The notes below the pieces were generated by a model that worked only from the letters and a program-made list of their open reading frames with translations, was not told the DNA's origin and ran no database searches. Of a stretch of DNA of 64,000 nucleotides, positions 53,317 to 64,000 are shown piece after piece (the stretch's first letter is position 1; each line of letters begins with the position of its first letter). The DNA lies in NCBI RefSeq assembly GCF_029784135.1, contig NC_073745.1, positions 237,369,664 to 237,433,663 on the forward strand, in the 5' to 3' direction. The position numbers and the translations under genes were made by a program. The stretch is from Toxorhynchites rutilus septentrionalis (lineage: Eukaryota > Arthropoda > Insecta > Diptera > Culicidae).

Positions 53317-53515
53317 GAGCCCCCGCACACCACAGACTTTTTTTCAGCCGACAGTTTGGTCGGACCGGCCTACTGGTGCAAAAACCGACCCAATTGAATC
53401 GGTGTAACGCGCGCACATGCATACCTCTCCATACTGATTAAGAAGCCGACCGAACTATCGGTCGACAAGTCAGTCTGCAGTCTACGGGGGTCAGTCTGCA
53501 GTCTACGGGGGCTCT
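53317..53515. mobile_element. Short TIR element with duplicated right end
   Basis: The left end AGAGCCCCCGCACACCACAG is mirrored by AGAGCCCCCGTAGACTGCAG at the right end. The right terminus is present twice in tandem (TCAGTCTGCAGTCTACGGGG repeated). Interior holds paired CCGACCGAAC/GTTTGGTCGG-type motifs. Confidence 0.55.
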
Positions 53516-53867
53516 AATGATGATGATGTTGAATTAAAGAGGCTTTAAACTTTTCAGTTCATTCGCCTCTAAGAGGGGGCTCTAATAGTTTGCTTTCGGC
53601 TTTATATAGGGGAAGGGGGTCCTGAATCGACACCTCTCCTTCCCCTGGATCACGGTAATTGTGTTACCTACTAAATTTTTAGTACACCCTAACTAGCGTT
53701 GGCAGAAAACATTTCATCGTTGGCAGAAAAGATGCCATTTCCTGTGCATGAGAGTCAAATGCGCAAATAATGAGCTGTTTTAAAAGCTTAAAAATGGTAC
53801 GTATGTATTCGAGCAGACATCTCTTTCTATTTTCTTTTCTCTTTTCATTTGGGATTGTGCAAAAAAA

Positions 53868-53990
53868 AAGTCCATACGACCGTCAATGGGGATCGAACCA
53901 AGGGCGGCTGGAATGCAAAGTTACTTTACGCGACCACGCTATCCATATAACTGCCAGCGCTATTACAAAGAAGCGTGATAATATTACACC
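53868..53990 (-). repeat. tRNA-like SINE head, fourth type
   Basis: The minus strand reads GCGCTGGCAGTTATATGGAT, then AGCGTGGTCGCG, then a good B box GGTTCGATCCCC, and runs into an A-rich stretch. No closing acceptor stem, so probably a SINE, not a tRNA gene. Confidence 0.4.
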
Positions 53991-55298
53991 TCATCATAAA
54001 ATGAAGTTGGAAGGTGTTTTCTAAGACGATAAAGAAGAACATGAACGTGAATATATCTTTCTCTGTCTAGGCCGTGTATTTGACAAACTATACGAAAAGC
54101 TTTCATATGCTCTCATTTAAATGTGTCTCCTGTTTCGCTCGCTCTTATTGGCTCTAGCATATATATATAAATGATATACATGTATTGGGGAGTAGAACAT
54201 TTTATGATAATTTCAGCTCATTTAATGTAATAAATCGGGATGCCAGAACATGTGCTCAAAATTAACTTTGGGTGTAGTGTCAAATAGAAAAGGATAAATT
54301 TATGACATGTACGGAAAGTGAGTTAAAGGTTCTTTTAGATGCCGAAAATTAACAAAACTACGCAAATTTGATTGCTTATAATCTGTTCATCAACACCAGC
54401 TATATAAATTGAATTCAATTTGTGAATGTGCTATTTTACTACCGTTATTTCGCTGAACTTGAAGTAACCAACTTTGACTCTAAAATGGTATCGGAATACG
54501 ATATTCGATTTCCGCTGTTAAAGCCCTTTCACCCAATACTCGTGCCATAGGGGTTTTTCATCGTTACTTGTTGTAGCGTATTCAATGCAGTGACTGTAAA
54601 ACTGCTGACATATTCCCGCTGCGCGATTCCAAAGCTACCTTAATGCAGCTTACCCAGCGAGATAATCCAAATTCCCCCCGTGGTCGCGATGCAGACTGCC
54701 TTCATTGCAGTGATGCAGCGGGGATTTTCCATTCGCATGGAAACTTTACACTCCGTTGTGGCGGATTGAGGGACTTCTTGCTTTGGAGACAAAACACAAC
54801 ACACACTTAAACTTGAACTATGTACATTTTATTTATCTTAACTTTACTATACATGAAATATAATACATAATAAGACCACTTAAATTGTCTTTTGCTGTTT
54901 TCCTTCAGATTCTACTTTAATTTGCTGTTGCTCTTAACGCTTTGCTGTCTTCAATCGAACTGTGTGCTGTCCTTGTAAAGCACAAACTATCCTCCAGTTC
55001 GTTGGTGGAGCATGTTCGATCCTGTTTGCGGGAGAGCAGAGAATTGCGCTTTAGGGTGTGGTGTCGGGGTTTCTCTCTTCAGTGCGCTTGCGACTGAACA
55101 CTTGTCATTTCGAGCCAGTTTTAATAAATCGGAAGTCAAAAATAGAATATATTGAACTTCCGTTTACCGGTCAAAATAACACATTTATATTGGTGGTGCA
55201 CATCATTTTTGGCCAAGTGGGAGGAAATTCGTTGCGAAAAATAGAGAGTCGATCCAGGACCATTATTTTTGAATGTGTCGAAAAGGGGACTTCTTTAG
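53991..55298. other. Intergenic, possible old LTR-like stretch
   Basis: 54560-55110 is less AT-rich with short direct repeats (AATGCAGTGA, GATGCAG). It has no recognised protein and no clear TG...CA ends with a duplication, so a solo LTR is only a guess. Confidence 0.25.
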
Positions 55299-56311
55299 CC
55301 CATTAGTGCCCAGCGCATGAAATTTAATACTATATGAAAGTAAATGGTTAAGTGCATTTTAAATGATACCACATGACAATTTAAGAGTGTTTTTTTTTGT
55401 CAGTGTCATTTTTGTTGTTTTGTTGTGTATTGAAGTTTGCAAAGTTCGAGTTTAATGGAGTCGCAAAAGTAAACATAAATTTATCAAAGTTTTACCTCTT
55501 AAAGGATTCTAAAGTGCTGCGACACAACACTACTAGACGAGTGTAAAAAATGATATCTAGCAAAAAAAAACCGAAGAAAATTATGAAACCGCAAAAAATC
55601 TATGTTCACTTTTGAGCGTATGAAATTTCATACGCTGTACAACTACGGTATATTTTTTTTCTCAATAGGATATATCAGCTTCCCGATAATCCGAATTATC
55701 TGATTGATTTGGACGAAGACTTTCGAAAATCTAGAAAATTGACTCTGGATGGCCCTTCCGGTTTTGGCAAACAAGTGGATGTCGAGAGCAACATTGAACG
55801 AGGACAATCACAAGAATGCTCCTCGGGCAGCAGCAAGAAGCGGAGAGCCACCAACTGGGAAAAAATGACCTTAAATTCGGATGCAGATGCAGCCGTTGTT
55901 CTTGAAGGACATTCACCTGATCTCAGTGATCTCTGTTCGAAACATAAATGGTCTACCATTCAAATGTTCCATTACCTATTTGACGCAGATTTCGTCGGAC
56001 TAATCACCACAGAGACAAATAAGTACGCACTGCTAAAAGGAGATACAAGATTCCGTGTGACCGTACCGGAAATGCACAAATTTCTATGAATTGAACCGTG
56101 GAACAATTATGCGTAGAACGGCAGTACACGAAAGTGCTAATGAACCATGGAAATGGTTGTTGATGTTGAATTTTATGAAATAAAACCGTTTTGTTCGATA
56201 TTCAAATGATCTCCATTTTTGATACTGTATCGGCTCAGCGTATGAAATTTCATGGACTAGAAAGTTTCATGCCATTTGGATCGAGTTCTTGTACACCTGG
56301 GCAGTAATGGG
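55299..56311 (+). mobile_element. PiggyBac-like element, about 1.0 kb
   Basis: Left end CCCATTAGTGCCCAG and, inverted, right end CCCATTACTGCCCAG, flanked by TTAG (55295-55298) and TTAA (56312-56315). Five-prime CCC and a TTAA target are piggyBac hallmarks; the left target carries one change. Inside, the motif GCRTATGAAATTTCATAC recurs near both ends and in the middle (55312, 55616, 56237). One short ORF with its own poly(A) signal is present, and the catalytic part is absent. Confidence 0.8.
55669..56089 (+). pseudogene. PiggyBac transposase N-terminal fragment (single exon)
   Basis: An open frame starts right after a strong acceptor (polypyrimidine tract then CAATAG at 55663-55668): IYQLPDNPNYLIDLDEDFRK, a basic-acidic linker with KKRRATNWEK, then HKWSTIQMFHYLFDADFVGL, ITTETNKYALLKGD and VTVPEMHKFL, stop. 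The LFxxxFxxLIxxETNKYA...T..EM..FL pattern is the start of the piggyBac-derived transposase domain. The family protein would continue for several hundred residues with the catalytic Asp triad; here it ends with a normal stop, and AATAAA follows at 56179-56184. No convincing first exon with ATG was found upstream, so it may be a dead deletion derivative or a truncated expressed protein. Confidence 0.65.
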
Positions 56312-56315
56312 TTAA

Positions 56316-57020
56316 CACTCATGAACACCGACCAGTGGAAAACATAGCTAAAGAGTTATAGTGTACATTTCAATGTCGTAGTCGCCAAAAAACAAGAATT
56401 TTATGTGATGAATGGCTGTTGCAAATTAGGGGGTCGGGTCAGGGCCACCTCACCTTGATTCTTGGAAAATAATCAACTATAGACGCTCTTGCTTTATTTT
56501 CACTTGACAGAACACAACAAAACTTAATCCAATGGAGGCTGAATTGGATTATTGCTAAAATATATGAAAAATATAACAGATGAACTAATTTTATTTCGAA
56601 CTTGTGCATAGTTAGAAACTATAAGATTTTCTTATCGAAATATTGAATCTAATCAAAATGGATATCGATACGGAGTTCCTTATAGCCCGGGGAAGATGTG
56701 TTATGTGTCAATCTAATTAATTTATGAGATACAAAACCAATCATTGAAATTGATTCAAGTCTCTACGTAGAACATGATAGTTTAGGATTAGAAATTATAA
56801 TGAGTATTGATAATGTAACAATTTTACAGTCGCTATAAATCAATTTAGGCTCATGGTAGCCTAGTCGCATAGGAATATTGAACGAAGACTGAAAACATCT
56901 TAACTTTGAAGAATCATAGCTTAAAAACAACAAAAATATCACATCTCTGATTTTTTTATATGTTATGTTAAAGGGCCTGAACTTCCAACAAAACACATTA
57001 AAAAACATAGCGCCCTCTTT
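56316..57020. other. AT-rich spacer between piggyBac-like and hAT elements
   Basis: No gene, TIR pair or tRNA-like motif recognised. Confidence 0.35.
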
Positions 57021-57028
57021 CTCTGAAC

Positions 57029-60000
57029 CAGGGTTTCTCAAAGTGGTCGATATCCGAACCCCCTGGGGTCGATTTCGGTTTCCCAGGGGTCGACAGAAAC
57101 GAAACTTGATTTTGGGGTCGACGGGGTCTGAATATCGACCCCTATCAAGTAACACAAGTTCTTATTTGAAATATTTAAGATGCTCCATAAGTTGTGTTAC
57201 GTGAACCACCCTGTTATAAGAATGACTAAGGATGCCACATTTGATCCTGTAAAATTTTCTAAAAAAATCTTCGTATCTGTATTTCTAGCAAAAAAAACTG
57301 TATCAAAAAACTAACGAAAAAATGATAAGAAAGGTTTATTTTCATTTTGAATTTATTGTTCATATCTATGGTTTGCTTAAGTCGTATCAATACAACAAAT
57401 TAAATCATAAAAAAAGTTTTCTCATAATAAATTGTAGATGTTTACACATGGTTTTGTTGCACTTTCCTTTTCTTAATTTTTTCGTCAATTTCATTCTTGA
57501 CGCTCCTCCTTGCGCCGATACATAATACTTTGCTTTCAAAATAGAATCCATTTCAGAACATTGTTTTGTTGGCATTGTGAAGCGAGAATATTCACTCAAC
57601 ACACGCTGATGACTGTGGAATTATCAAAAAGTGTCCCAAAACACCCTTAGTAGGAATGGAGAATTGAGGTGCCATATCTACATATCTTCATGACTCAACG
57701 ATAAAAAAAAACAAAGTTTATTAGTAAGATGGCAGACAGAGAAAATGAACTGAAATTAATTTAACATTTAAATTTGAATTTGAAAAAATATTTTTACATT
57801 CTGTATCTTTGCAGAAAATCTGTAATTCTGTATAAACAGATTCTGTATCTGAAATTTGACCAAAAATCTCAACAAGAAGATGAGTGTACAAAAAGTACAC
57901 GATAAAAAATTCGGCAAGTAAAAAAACGAGAACAGGTTCGTGCAAGATAATATGTTTGACCGTAAGATTCCTTCAGGCATGTTCAACATTTCTCTGTATT
58001 TTAAACATATACGCGATTTAACACGAAGGAAGTCATCATCAAATTCATGTCCAAACATACTCCAGATATTTTACTGTATAACAAGCTTGCCCTTAGGTTG
58101 CAAGTTCATATGCTTTCTGAAATACGTTGGAGCTCGAATTATAATGTCCTCAACTTCTAATTTAATTCAAGAGATGACAAGGCTAAATGAAGTGAACTAG
58201 AATAAAGTGATTGAAAATGAATTTACAAAATGCTTGGTCATCTTTGTGCATGGCGTAACAATTTTTTTAAAAATTATTTCTGGAAACTTGAGATGGGTCG
58301 CGAAGAGGGAAAAATCTTACGAATCGTTCATTCTGAGAGTCGCTTAGGATTTGGTACTTCTGGTACGATTTGCGATTAAGTGCTCCTCTAATTTACGTCA
58401 TCGGCTAGAAAAAAACGGCTGAACGTATCAACAGAAACGTTCACAGATGTTCAAGGAATACATTAGGCCAAAAATTTGCCTGCAATCATTAGAATTTACT
58501 GCAATAATTGCGGAATTACAGTGGATTTTGTAAAGCACTCTAAAAATCCTGTTTTTGACACTTTTTTGAAATCGATGCAAAAAATTTGCTATATGAGAAA
58601 AACGACGAAATCTTTACTCGGTTACTTCTACACGCATGACCACCTGGAGGGTATTGCTTAGCAAGATTTTCAGCTTTTTTGAATTTGTGTTTCAGCTGCA
58701 GGGTGACGATTTCAACAAGTTTGAAACAATATCAATAGTATCGGCCCTTCTGACAAAACTTTCAAAACAAAATTTAAGCAGAAGAGAATATTCACAGTTT
58801 CCGCATTTGTCAAAATTGTCACAAAAGCTTCAAGATCATGTTATATTATCATATGTCACTCACTTGGAAGCATTACACCAGGATTTTACTAAAATGTTTT
58901 TAGATCTTCAAAATTTTCAAATTCCTCAATTGGTAATTAGTGCCGTGAAAATTTAATCTCAGTCGAGAGAAATCGACGAAAATGACAAAGAATACCATTC
59001 GTCCTCTAAGAAAACATTACTCGATCGTTTGAAATTCGCACAATCTCCTCAACTGAGATCCGAAAGGGTTCATTGTCAAACGAAAGATATTCCTTTTCAT
59101 TTGAATGTGATGAATGTATTGAGTCGAACGAAAACAAATAATTCATTTCGGCTCGGCACAGAGCAGGCGATGGAAGAGCTTTTCTGATGCCTCCTTCCTC
59201 ATGTGTTAGCATTACACTCTCACAGTGATGCGAGAAGCGTAAGAATGAAAGAAATAAGAAATCACTCTCGCCAGCTGTTTCTCTGCTTCTCTCGGAAAAC
59301 AAATCATGGCATCGTCGAGTGTCAATTGAGTCTCGGTCACTAGTTCAATTGATAGGGACCACCTAAATCTCAAATAACAGCATGACAAGCGGATTTAATG
59401 AAAGTGCGGTTATTCAATCGAATGGAAGGGATACAGTGAGAAAAAATTCGTATGAATGAAATATGTCCACTCGTCAAAGCAGCTAATGAGCCCGCGATAT
59501 TCGTATGAAGAGAAGTGCTGTCAAGCCTGACTGATGGTAAGTGTTCGTTCGAATTCGAATGAATGAATTGATTATTTTCAGCACTGTTGGTAATAAATCA
59601 GCACTATATCACATCCATGGAATGAGCCAAGGTCATAATGCAAGAAAATATTATTTTCATCAGCACAGATGAGGCAGGACTACAACCAAGTTTGTCATAT
59701 GTTCTAGCTATAACGAAACATTGAAAAACAGTATTCTGCGATGTGAGACATTGATGAAAAAAAACTTCTCGTTTCTTGATCATCATACTTTGTCGAAAAA
59801 GGCTAAAAAAAAATCAAAAATCAACAAACGCGTAGACTTAAGGCTTTTACTAACCAATATTGAACCGTATTTTGATATTCTGGTAGTTGTGGATGGATCG
59901 GTTTGCGATTTGAAAGTGTTTATAGATTGTGAGTAATTTGTATTAATAATCATTTATTACACTTGATATTTACTGAATTTTATCTCTATTTATTTTGTTG

Positions 60001-60413
60001 AATATGATGAGAAAATAATTTTTCTTCTGCATTTTTTTTTTGATTCTTTATTTGAGAGGCTTTCAGCCTCCTGGGCTGGTTCGCCTATTTTTCTTCTGTA
60101 TTATAATGACTTTCAATACTTTTGGCTGGTTTGTCGCATTACTTCCATTTTTTGGAAGAATGTCGGGAGTGTGAGTTGAACTCGTGACCTTTTGCGTGAG
60201 AGTTGCGGATGTTACCACTACGCCAGATCGTCTCCGTGAGAATATAATGTCAAGTTTATTCAATTAACCCACTGTAATGTTTTCAAATTGATAATTATTC
60301 AGTAAGAAAAAAACTAAAGATAGGATTTTCGAAGGAATTTGACTATGGGGGTCTAAGGTATGACTTAATTCTGTAAAAGGGGTCACTTGCCAAAAACAGT
60401 TTGAGAACCTCTG
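57029..60413 (+). mobile_element. hAT element relic with 8-bp target duplication
   Basis: The left end CAGGGTTTCTCAAAGTGG and right end, inverted, CAGAGGTTCTCAAACTG match over most of 17 bp. Flanking 8-mers are CTCTGAAC (57021-57028) and CTCTAAAC (60414-60421), 7 of 8 identical. Eight-base duplications and CAG(G/A)G ends are hAT features. Within, a plus-strand frame (about 58690-58950) encodes LQGDDFNKFETISIVSALLT, then FPHLSKLSQKLQDHVI and HLEALHQDFTKMFLDLQNFQ. This fits the region after the LQG motif of ZBED5/FAM200-like hAT transposases. Other frames (57940-58200, 58476-58661) are too decayed. A SINE was inserted near the right end. Confidence 0.7.
60020..60237 (-). mobile_element. SINE, second family, inside the hAT relic
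   Basis: The minus strand reads GGAGACGATCTGGCGTAGTG, TAACATCCGCAACTCTCACG, GAGTTCAACTCACACTCCCG, then the family body. Flanks GAGAAAATAAT and GAGAATATAAT are 10 of 11 identical, a likely target duplication. Confidence 0.7.
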
Positions 60414-60421
60414 CTCTAAAC

Positions 60422-62007
60422 CATATAAACTATAGGAAACAAATACAATCAATTGTTACGAAAACGAAATCTTTTTTTTTTTTTTGCAAGAGTAGTATTG
60501 TAGTAGTATTGATGTAGTAGAAGACTAGCTAATGAGTTTCAATTTGATATCGATTATCTGAATTGTTCCAGTAGTTTTATAAAAAAAGGCGTTTTTGTAA
60601 AAAAAAAGAAAACAAAAATTCGGATCATCCTAAAATGAAAATGGGCATCCTAATGAAAAAAATACAAAGAGATGAATCTAATGTTTTGCGATAAGGAACG
60701 AAAATACTAATTTTTACAGAAACCTGAGAGCCACTATATCTGTTTGGCATGGAATGGCTGTGTACAAGGAATGTTATATTCAAAATTGTCATGGTAAATT
60801 AGTTTTCAAAAACGAAATTTTGTTGTACAAGTTTATTTGCGTCGCGTATCGCAATGAACGTTCGCGGAAAATTTTGTAACAAGTCCATTATACTTTTGAG
60901 TCAGTAGCCGATAGACCCAGAAGAAGTCACATTCGGAAGATAGAAACACGAGCAGATGGAAAAATCGTTCTGGCGATATGTCGCAATTTGTTTCCTTGAA
61001 TCAATGCGCCCATTACATACTCTGTGTAATTATGGCGGCGGTGTTGACATAAACTCAGCTACAGGCGATAATATATTTGTTCCTACCTGCACCGATTATA
61101 TAGTTTTTCCATCAGCACAACAATGTGTGCGTGTGTTGAAAAGAATACAGAAACACTCACAACCAGGCGGCATGAATATCCACTCGGTATCTTCATCGAA
61201 TAAAATTGCACCGGTGAGAGCGATATCTTCCAGGCTTTCAACATGGTAACGACCAACAATACACTGCAAAAAAACGAAGTCATATTTACGATCTCGACTC
61301 ATTAAACCCTTCGAATGGCACCCTAAATTCAAGACATCAATCCTATTGAGCATCATTAGGCTATTTTGGACTGCAACGTCAAGAATAAGAACAAATATAG
61401 AACCAATATAATAGATACAATGTTCAAAACAATCATGAGAACACATGAAATAGATATCATTACTTAAAAGTATGAAAATTTAAAATCAGGACACAAATAG
61501 GGAGGGGTTTTTTATGCCGCTTACTGTAGCGTTCGACAAAATGAAACTTGTAGCATAAATTTCCGAAATCAGCGTGCCTAAAGTACGTTTGATATTCTCA
61601 CCAGTGACTCAAAAATAACGTCATATGTTGCGGTATTGCATTACGACAACATGATCTTCTAATGTTGATGTGACATATCTAAATGCGGATACTTTCGGCC
61701 CCTTACCTAGTAATTAACATAATTCGGTGCAAATCGTTTGTTTGCTTTGAATTTACCGCATCATATTTGTTTAATGCATTATGTCATTAGCGTGATTGAT
61801 CCCGGCTTGTTGAGCCACGGTGGAAGACTGGTTTCGCAACGCCTCATTGAAGCATTTGCTTTGAGCTGGAGTAAAACAACGCGAATGATTCCAATTGCAG
61901 CTGCAACTAACCTGTACCCGCGCGGATATGAAGGAACGTTTCGCCATACAGACAGGGTCCCATTCATTATCTATTCAATATTTTATGCTTCTCCGTATAC
62001 ACATTCC
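60422..62007. other. Intergenic with repeat fragments
   Basis: 60965-61020 repeats a block also at 900-955. 61738-62046 contains a 102-codon plus-strand frame of protein-like composition (GGRLVSQRLIEAFALSWS, AAATNLYPRGYEGTFRH) that I do not recognise; an 89-base overlap with the next coding-like stretch in another frame argues against both being simple ORFs of one gene. Confidence 0.3.
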
Positions 62008-62008
62008 C

Positions 62009-62276
62009 AGATCTTACATCCTACGACGTCCCGGGTGGAGTTGTAGAACGAGTCAACAGCTATATTTATAGATTTTTTTCTTCCGCCCGAATGCTCCGCG
62101 GATGCACTGCCGATGAGCGTGAAAAACCGCCTCTCATCAGTTTGCTCCGGGATGCTGTTCTTGCTCCATTTGAGAAATGGTGTCGCGTATATCAAAAACG
62201 AAGAAAAAAGTATAACGAGAATACTCTGCCAGTGTGGGACACTTCAAAGAAAAGTTTTTTAAGAACGCCAACCTGA
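62009..62276 (+). pseudogene. Unrecognised coding-like exon
   Basis: After a plausible acceptor (CACATTCCCAG ending at 62008) a frame runs LTSYDVPGGVVERVNSYIYR, FFSSARMLRGCTADEREKPP, LISLLRDAVLAPFEKWCRVY, QKRRKKYNENTLPVWDTSKK and stops TGA at 62274-62276. The composition is amphipathic and protein-like, but I recognise no family. It could be the last exon of a gene whose other exons I cannot see, or an old insertion. Confidence 0.3.
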
Positions 62277-64000
62277 GAAAGAAGAAAGGCAAAGGGAAGA
62301 TTAAACGGTTTGACGAGAACGTCGTATGTGAATTGACGCGCTCTTGATTTGCATCTAAATCAAAATGTAGTTCCCCATAGGATGAGGCCGGCCTCGTGCC
62401 TGATTCACGTGTCGATGGGTGTTAGATGCGGTCAGTAACATCGATAAGCAAAATTGTTGTGATGCCGGTGGCATCTTGTCGATAAACAGAAGAAGGAGAG
62501 AGGAAGAGAAGTGTACGCTGGTTATGCAAACGGAACGAATGAGATGAATAGCGAAATGTCAACCCAATCGTGTGACTTCGATGAACACAAACGACGAACC
62601 TCTTGTGTTTTGTCATACTTCTCACCATCTGTGTTGTTGGTCAGAATTATCGGAGAAAAGGAAATGGTGCGCGTTGATGGCCAGTTGTTTTGAAGGGTGT
62701 TTTGCACGTGATTTGTGATCTGAAAATTGACACTACTGGTCGGGTGTTTGTAGTGTATGTTTCGGAAATGCTACGATCCATTACCCCTTGTTTGAGGGTT
62801 TCATAGAAGCTGGTGAAAGATCTAAATATCAGATGAGTTACATGCTATGACGGAAGATAGTTCCAGATGAGGGAACGGAATGTGACAAATTCTATACTTC
62901 ATAATATACCGAATTTTTTGAGGGTTGCGTCGTGCGTTATTTGAATAGAAAGCATTGGCTTCGTTTCCTTGCCGAAGTTCATAGACGGGGGACGTCATTT
63001 GAGCTCTTCGTGATTAATAGAAATTGAGTTCGTTTTGATCTTAACGCTAGGAAAACCTACTTCACAGCACTATGTATGCATTGCTTCGCAGTTCACTTAG
63101 AAGTGGAACAGATTTGGATCATGCAAGAAAAATGTAGAAAAATGCACGTTTGCCTGTCAAGCCAGTCAAGCTCAACAACGTTCGTACGTTATTTGGCAAA
63201 ATTGCAGAATTCACGGAAATGTACCGCTTGGTGTGTACTTGGAAAATACACCTATACTTACCCAGAAGATCAATAACCATTCTCAAATCTTTCACTTTTT
63301 TTTGGAAAAATAATTGAATGCTGATCGCTGTGCTGTGCGGATCAGTGAAATATCTCTCCCGCATAATTTTTTTCAGCTGAATTTCAGACCACATTCGATC
63401 ATTACACCATAGCATTCGGGATACCGAAAATGAATCAACGCCAAGCCTCACAATCACAGCAGGCCTCTCACAGTTGATTCATTCAGTTTCGTTCATTCTC
63501 TTTTTCGTTCTGCTCTGCGTTCACGGAATGTGAGCAAGAGGAAATATCCCTAGTTTTGTCACTCATTGATATTGATATACCAGTTCATTCAATATCAACA
63601 TCGTTCTCGGACGTGTACCTGTGGCCGAGTGAAATCTCAACTAAGTATTAACGAATAACGCTAATTAATGCATACGTTGAGACGGCAAAAGTTCCACAGG
63701 GAACGTTAACGTCATTCAAGAAGAAGATCGTTCTCGGACACTGACGAAACGGTAAAATTCGTAGAGGAAGTTAAGGAAGTACAGAAAATTAATAATAGTG
63801 GTAACAAATTAGGAAGGATAGCGTGGCGGAGTGTGATGGAGTCGACAATGGGCCTGATTCTCGAATACACTTCGAATACACTTCACGGTGGAAACGGAAT
63901 GAAACGTATCCGCGATGACAACGGTACGGTGTCGATATCTGGATACGAGATTAGTTTCCCACTAAACTTATCATTATAATATCAAATTATCTTCAGATAA
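62277..64000. other. AT-rich end of window
   Basis: No gene recognised. 63620-63727 is a truncated third-family SINE (TGTGGCCGAGTG joined directly to AAATCTCAACTAAGTA, so the head and body are fused by deletion). Confidence 0.35.

Noticed and set aside
53868..53990. Possible tRNA gene with GGTTCGATCCC
   Set aside because: The cloverleaf does not close and an A-rich tail follows; kept only as a SINE-like head.
54560..55180. Possible solo LTR
   Set aside because: No matching TG...CA ends with a target duplication and no primer-binding site could be identified.
1..64000. CRISPR arrays, bacterial operons, endogenous viral genes
   Set aside because: No regularly spaced repeats, no ribosome-binding-site-led gene clusters, and no readable viral protein motif on either strand; the only reverse transcriptases are LINE-type.

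Overview
The window is AT-rich, intron-containing animal DNA crowded with transposable-element remains. The best fit is a culicine-type mosquito, which is an inference. The supporting signs are an ITmD37E transposon of the kind described from mosquitoes, an RpL23A with a long histone-H1-like N-terminal extension as in insects, several tRNA-derived SINE families, and many short TIR elements with TA, TAA, TTAA or 8-bp target duplications. Nothing looks bacterial, and I saw no viral, CRISPR or toxin sequence.

Five host loci can be supported. (1) 1753-2604 (+) is an intronless gene for an uncharacterised 283-aa protein. (2) 17980 down to 17152 (-) holds the first two coding exons of an SRRM2/Cwc21-type spliceosomal protein; its remainder is not recognised in the window. 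(3) 26731 down to 24311 (-) is the complete four-exon RpL23A gene. Two of its introns carry box C/D snoRNA candidates that share a 12-nt guide-like segment, and the third carries a duplicated hairpin. (4) 32815-33829 (+) is a four-exon Rab34/Rab36-like GTPase with His in place of the switch II Gln. (5) 33903-47755 (+) is DNAI4 (WDR78), an axonemal dynein intermediate chain in three exons, starting only 73 bp after the Rab stop codon. Genes 4 and 5 are both cilium-linked in other animals and may share expression.

The rest is mobile DNA, often nested. From left to right it includes: a pogo-like MITE (164-564); a mariner relic split by a 1.3-kb TIR element (4852-6490); a MITE (9258-9508); an RTE-type and a Jockey-type LINE relic (9877-13273); an ITmD37E relic (about 13800-14535); a nearly intact mariner (19017-20287) inserted in an older Tc1/IS630-type transposase; a mariner deletion derivative and a Tc1 relic (21535-22500); and a second copy of the 1.3-kb element split by a SINE with a clean target duplication (27560-28874). 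The 11.6-kb last intron of DNAI4 contains a pogo-like MITE, a PIF/Harbinger-like element with two SINEs inside, a mariner relic, a 1.7-kb pogo-like element, satellite-like repeats and an ITmD37E 3' end. To the right lie another mariner derivative (48982-49473), tandem repeats, a piggyBac-like element carrying one truncated ORF (55299-56311) and a hAT relic (57029-60413). The last 3.5 kb shows only repeats and one unrecognised coding-like stretch.

Candidates for something not yet described are the RpL23A intronic snoRNA set, the compact Rab/DNAI4 pair, the piggyBac-like element encoding only the N-terminal part of a transposase, and the orphan 283-aa gene.
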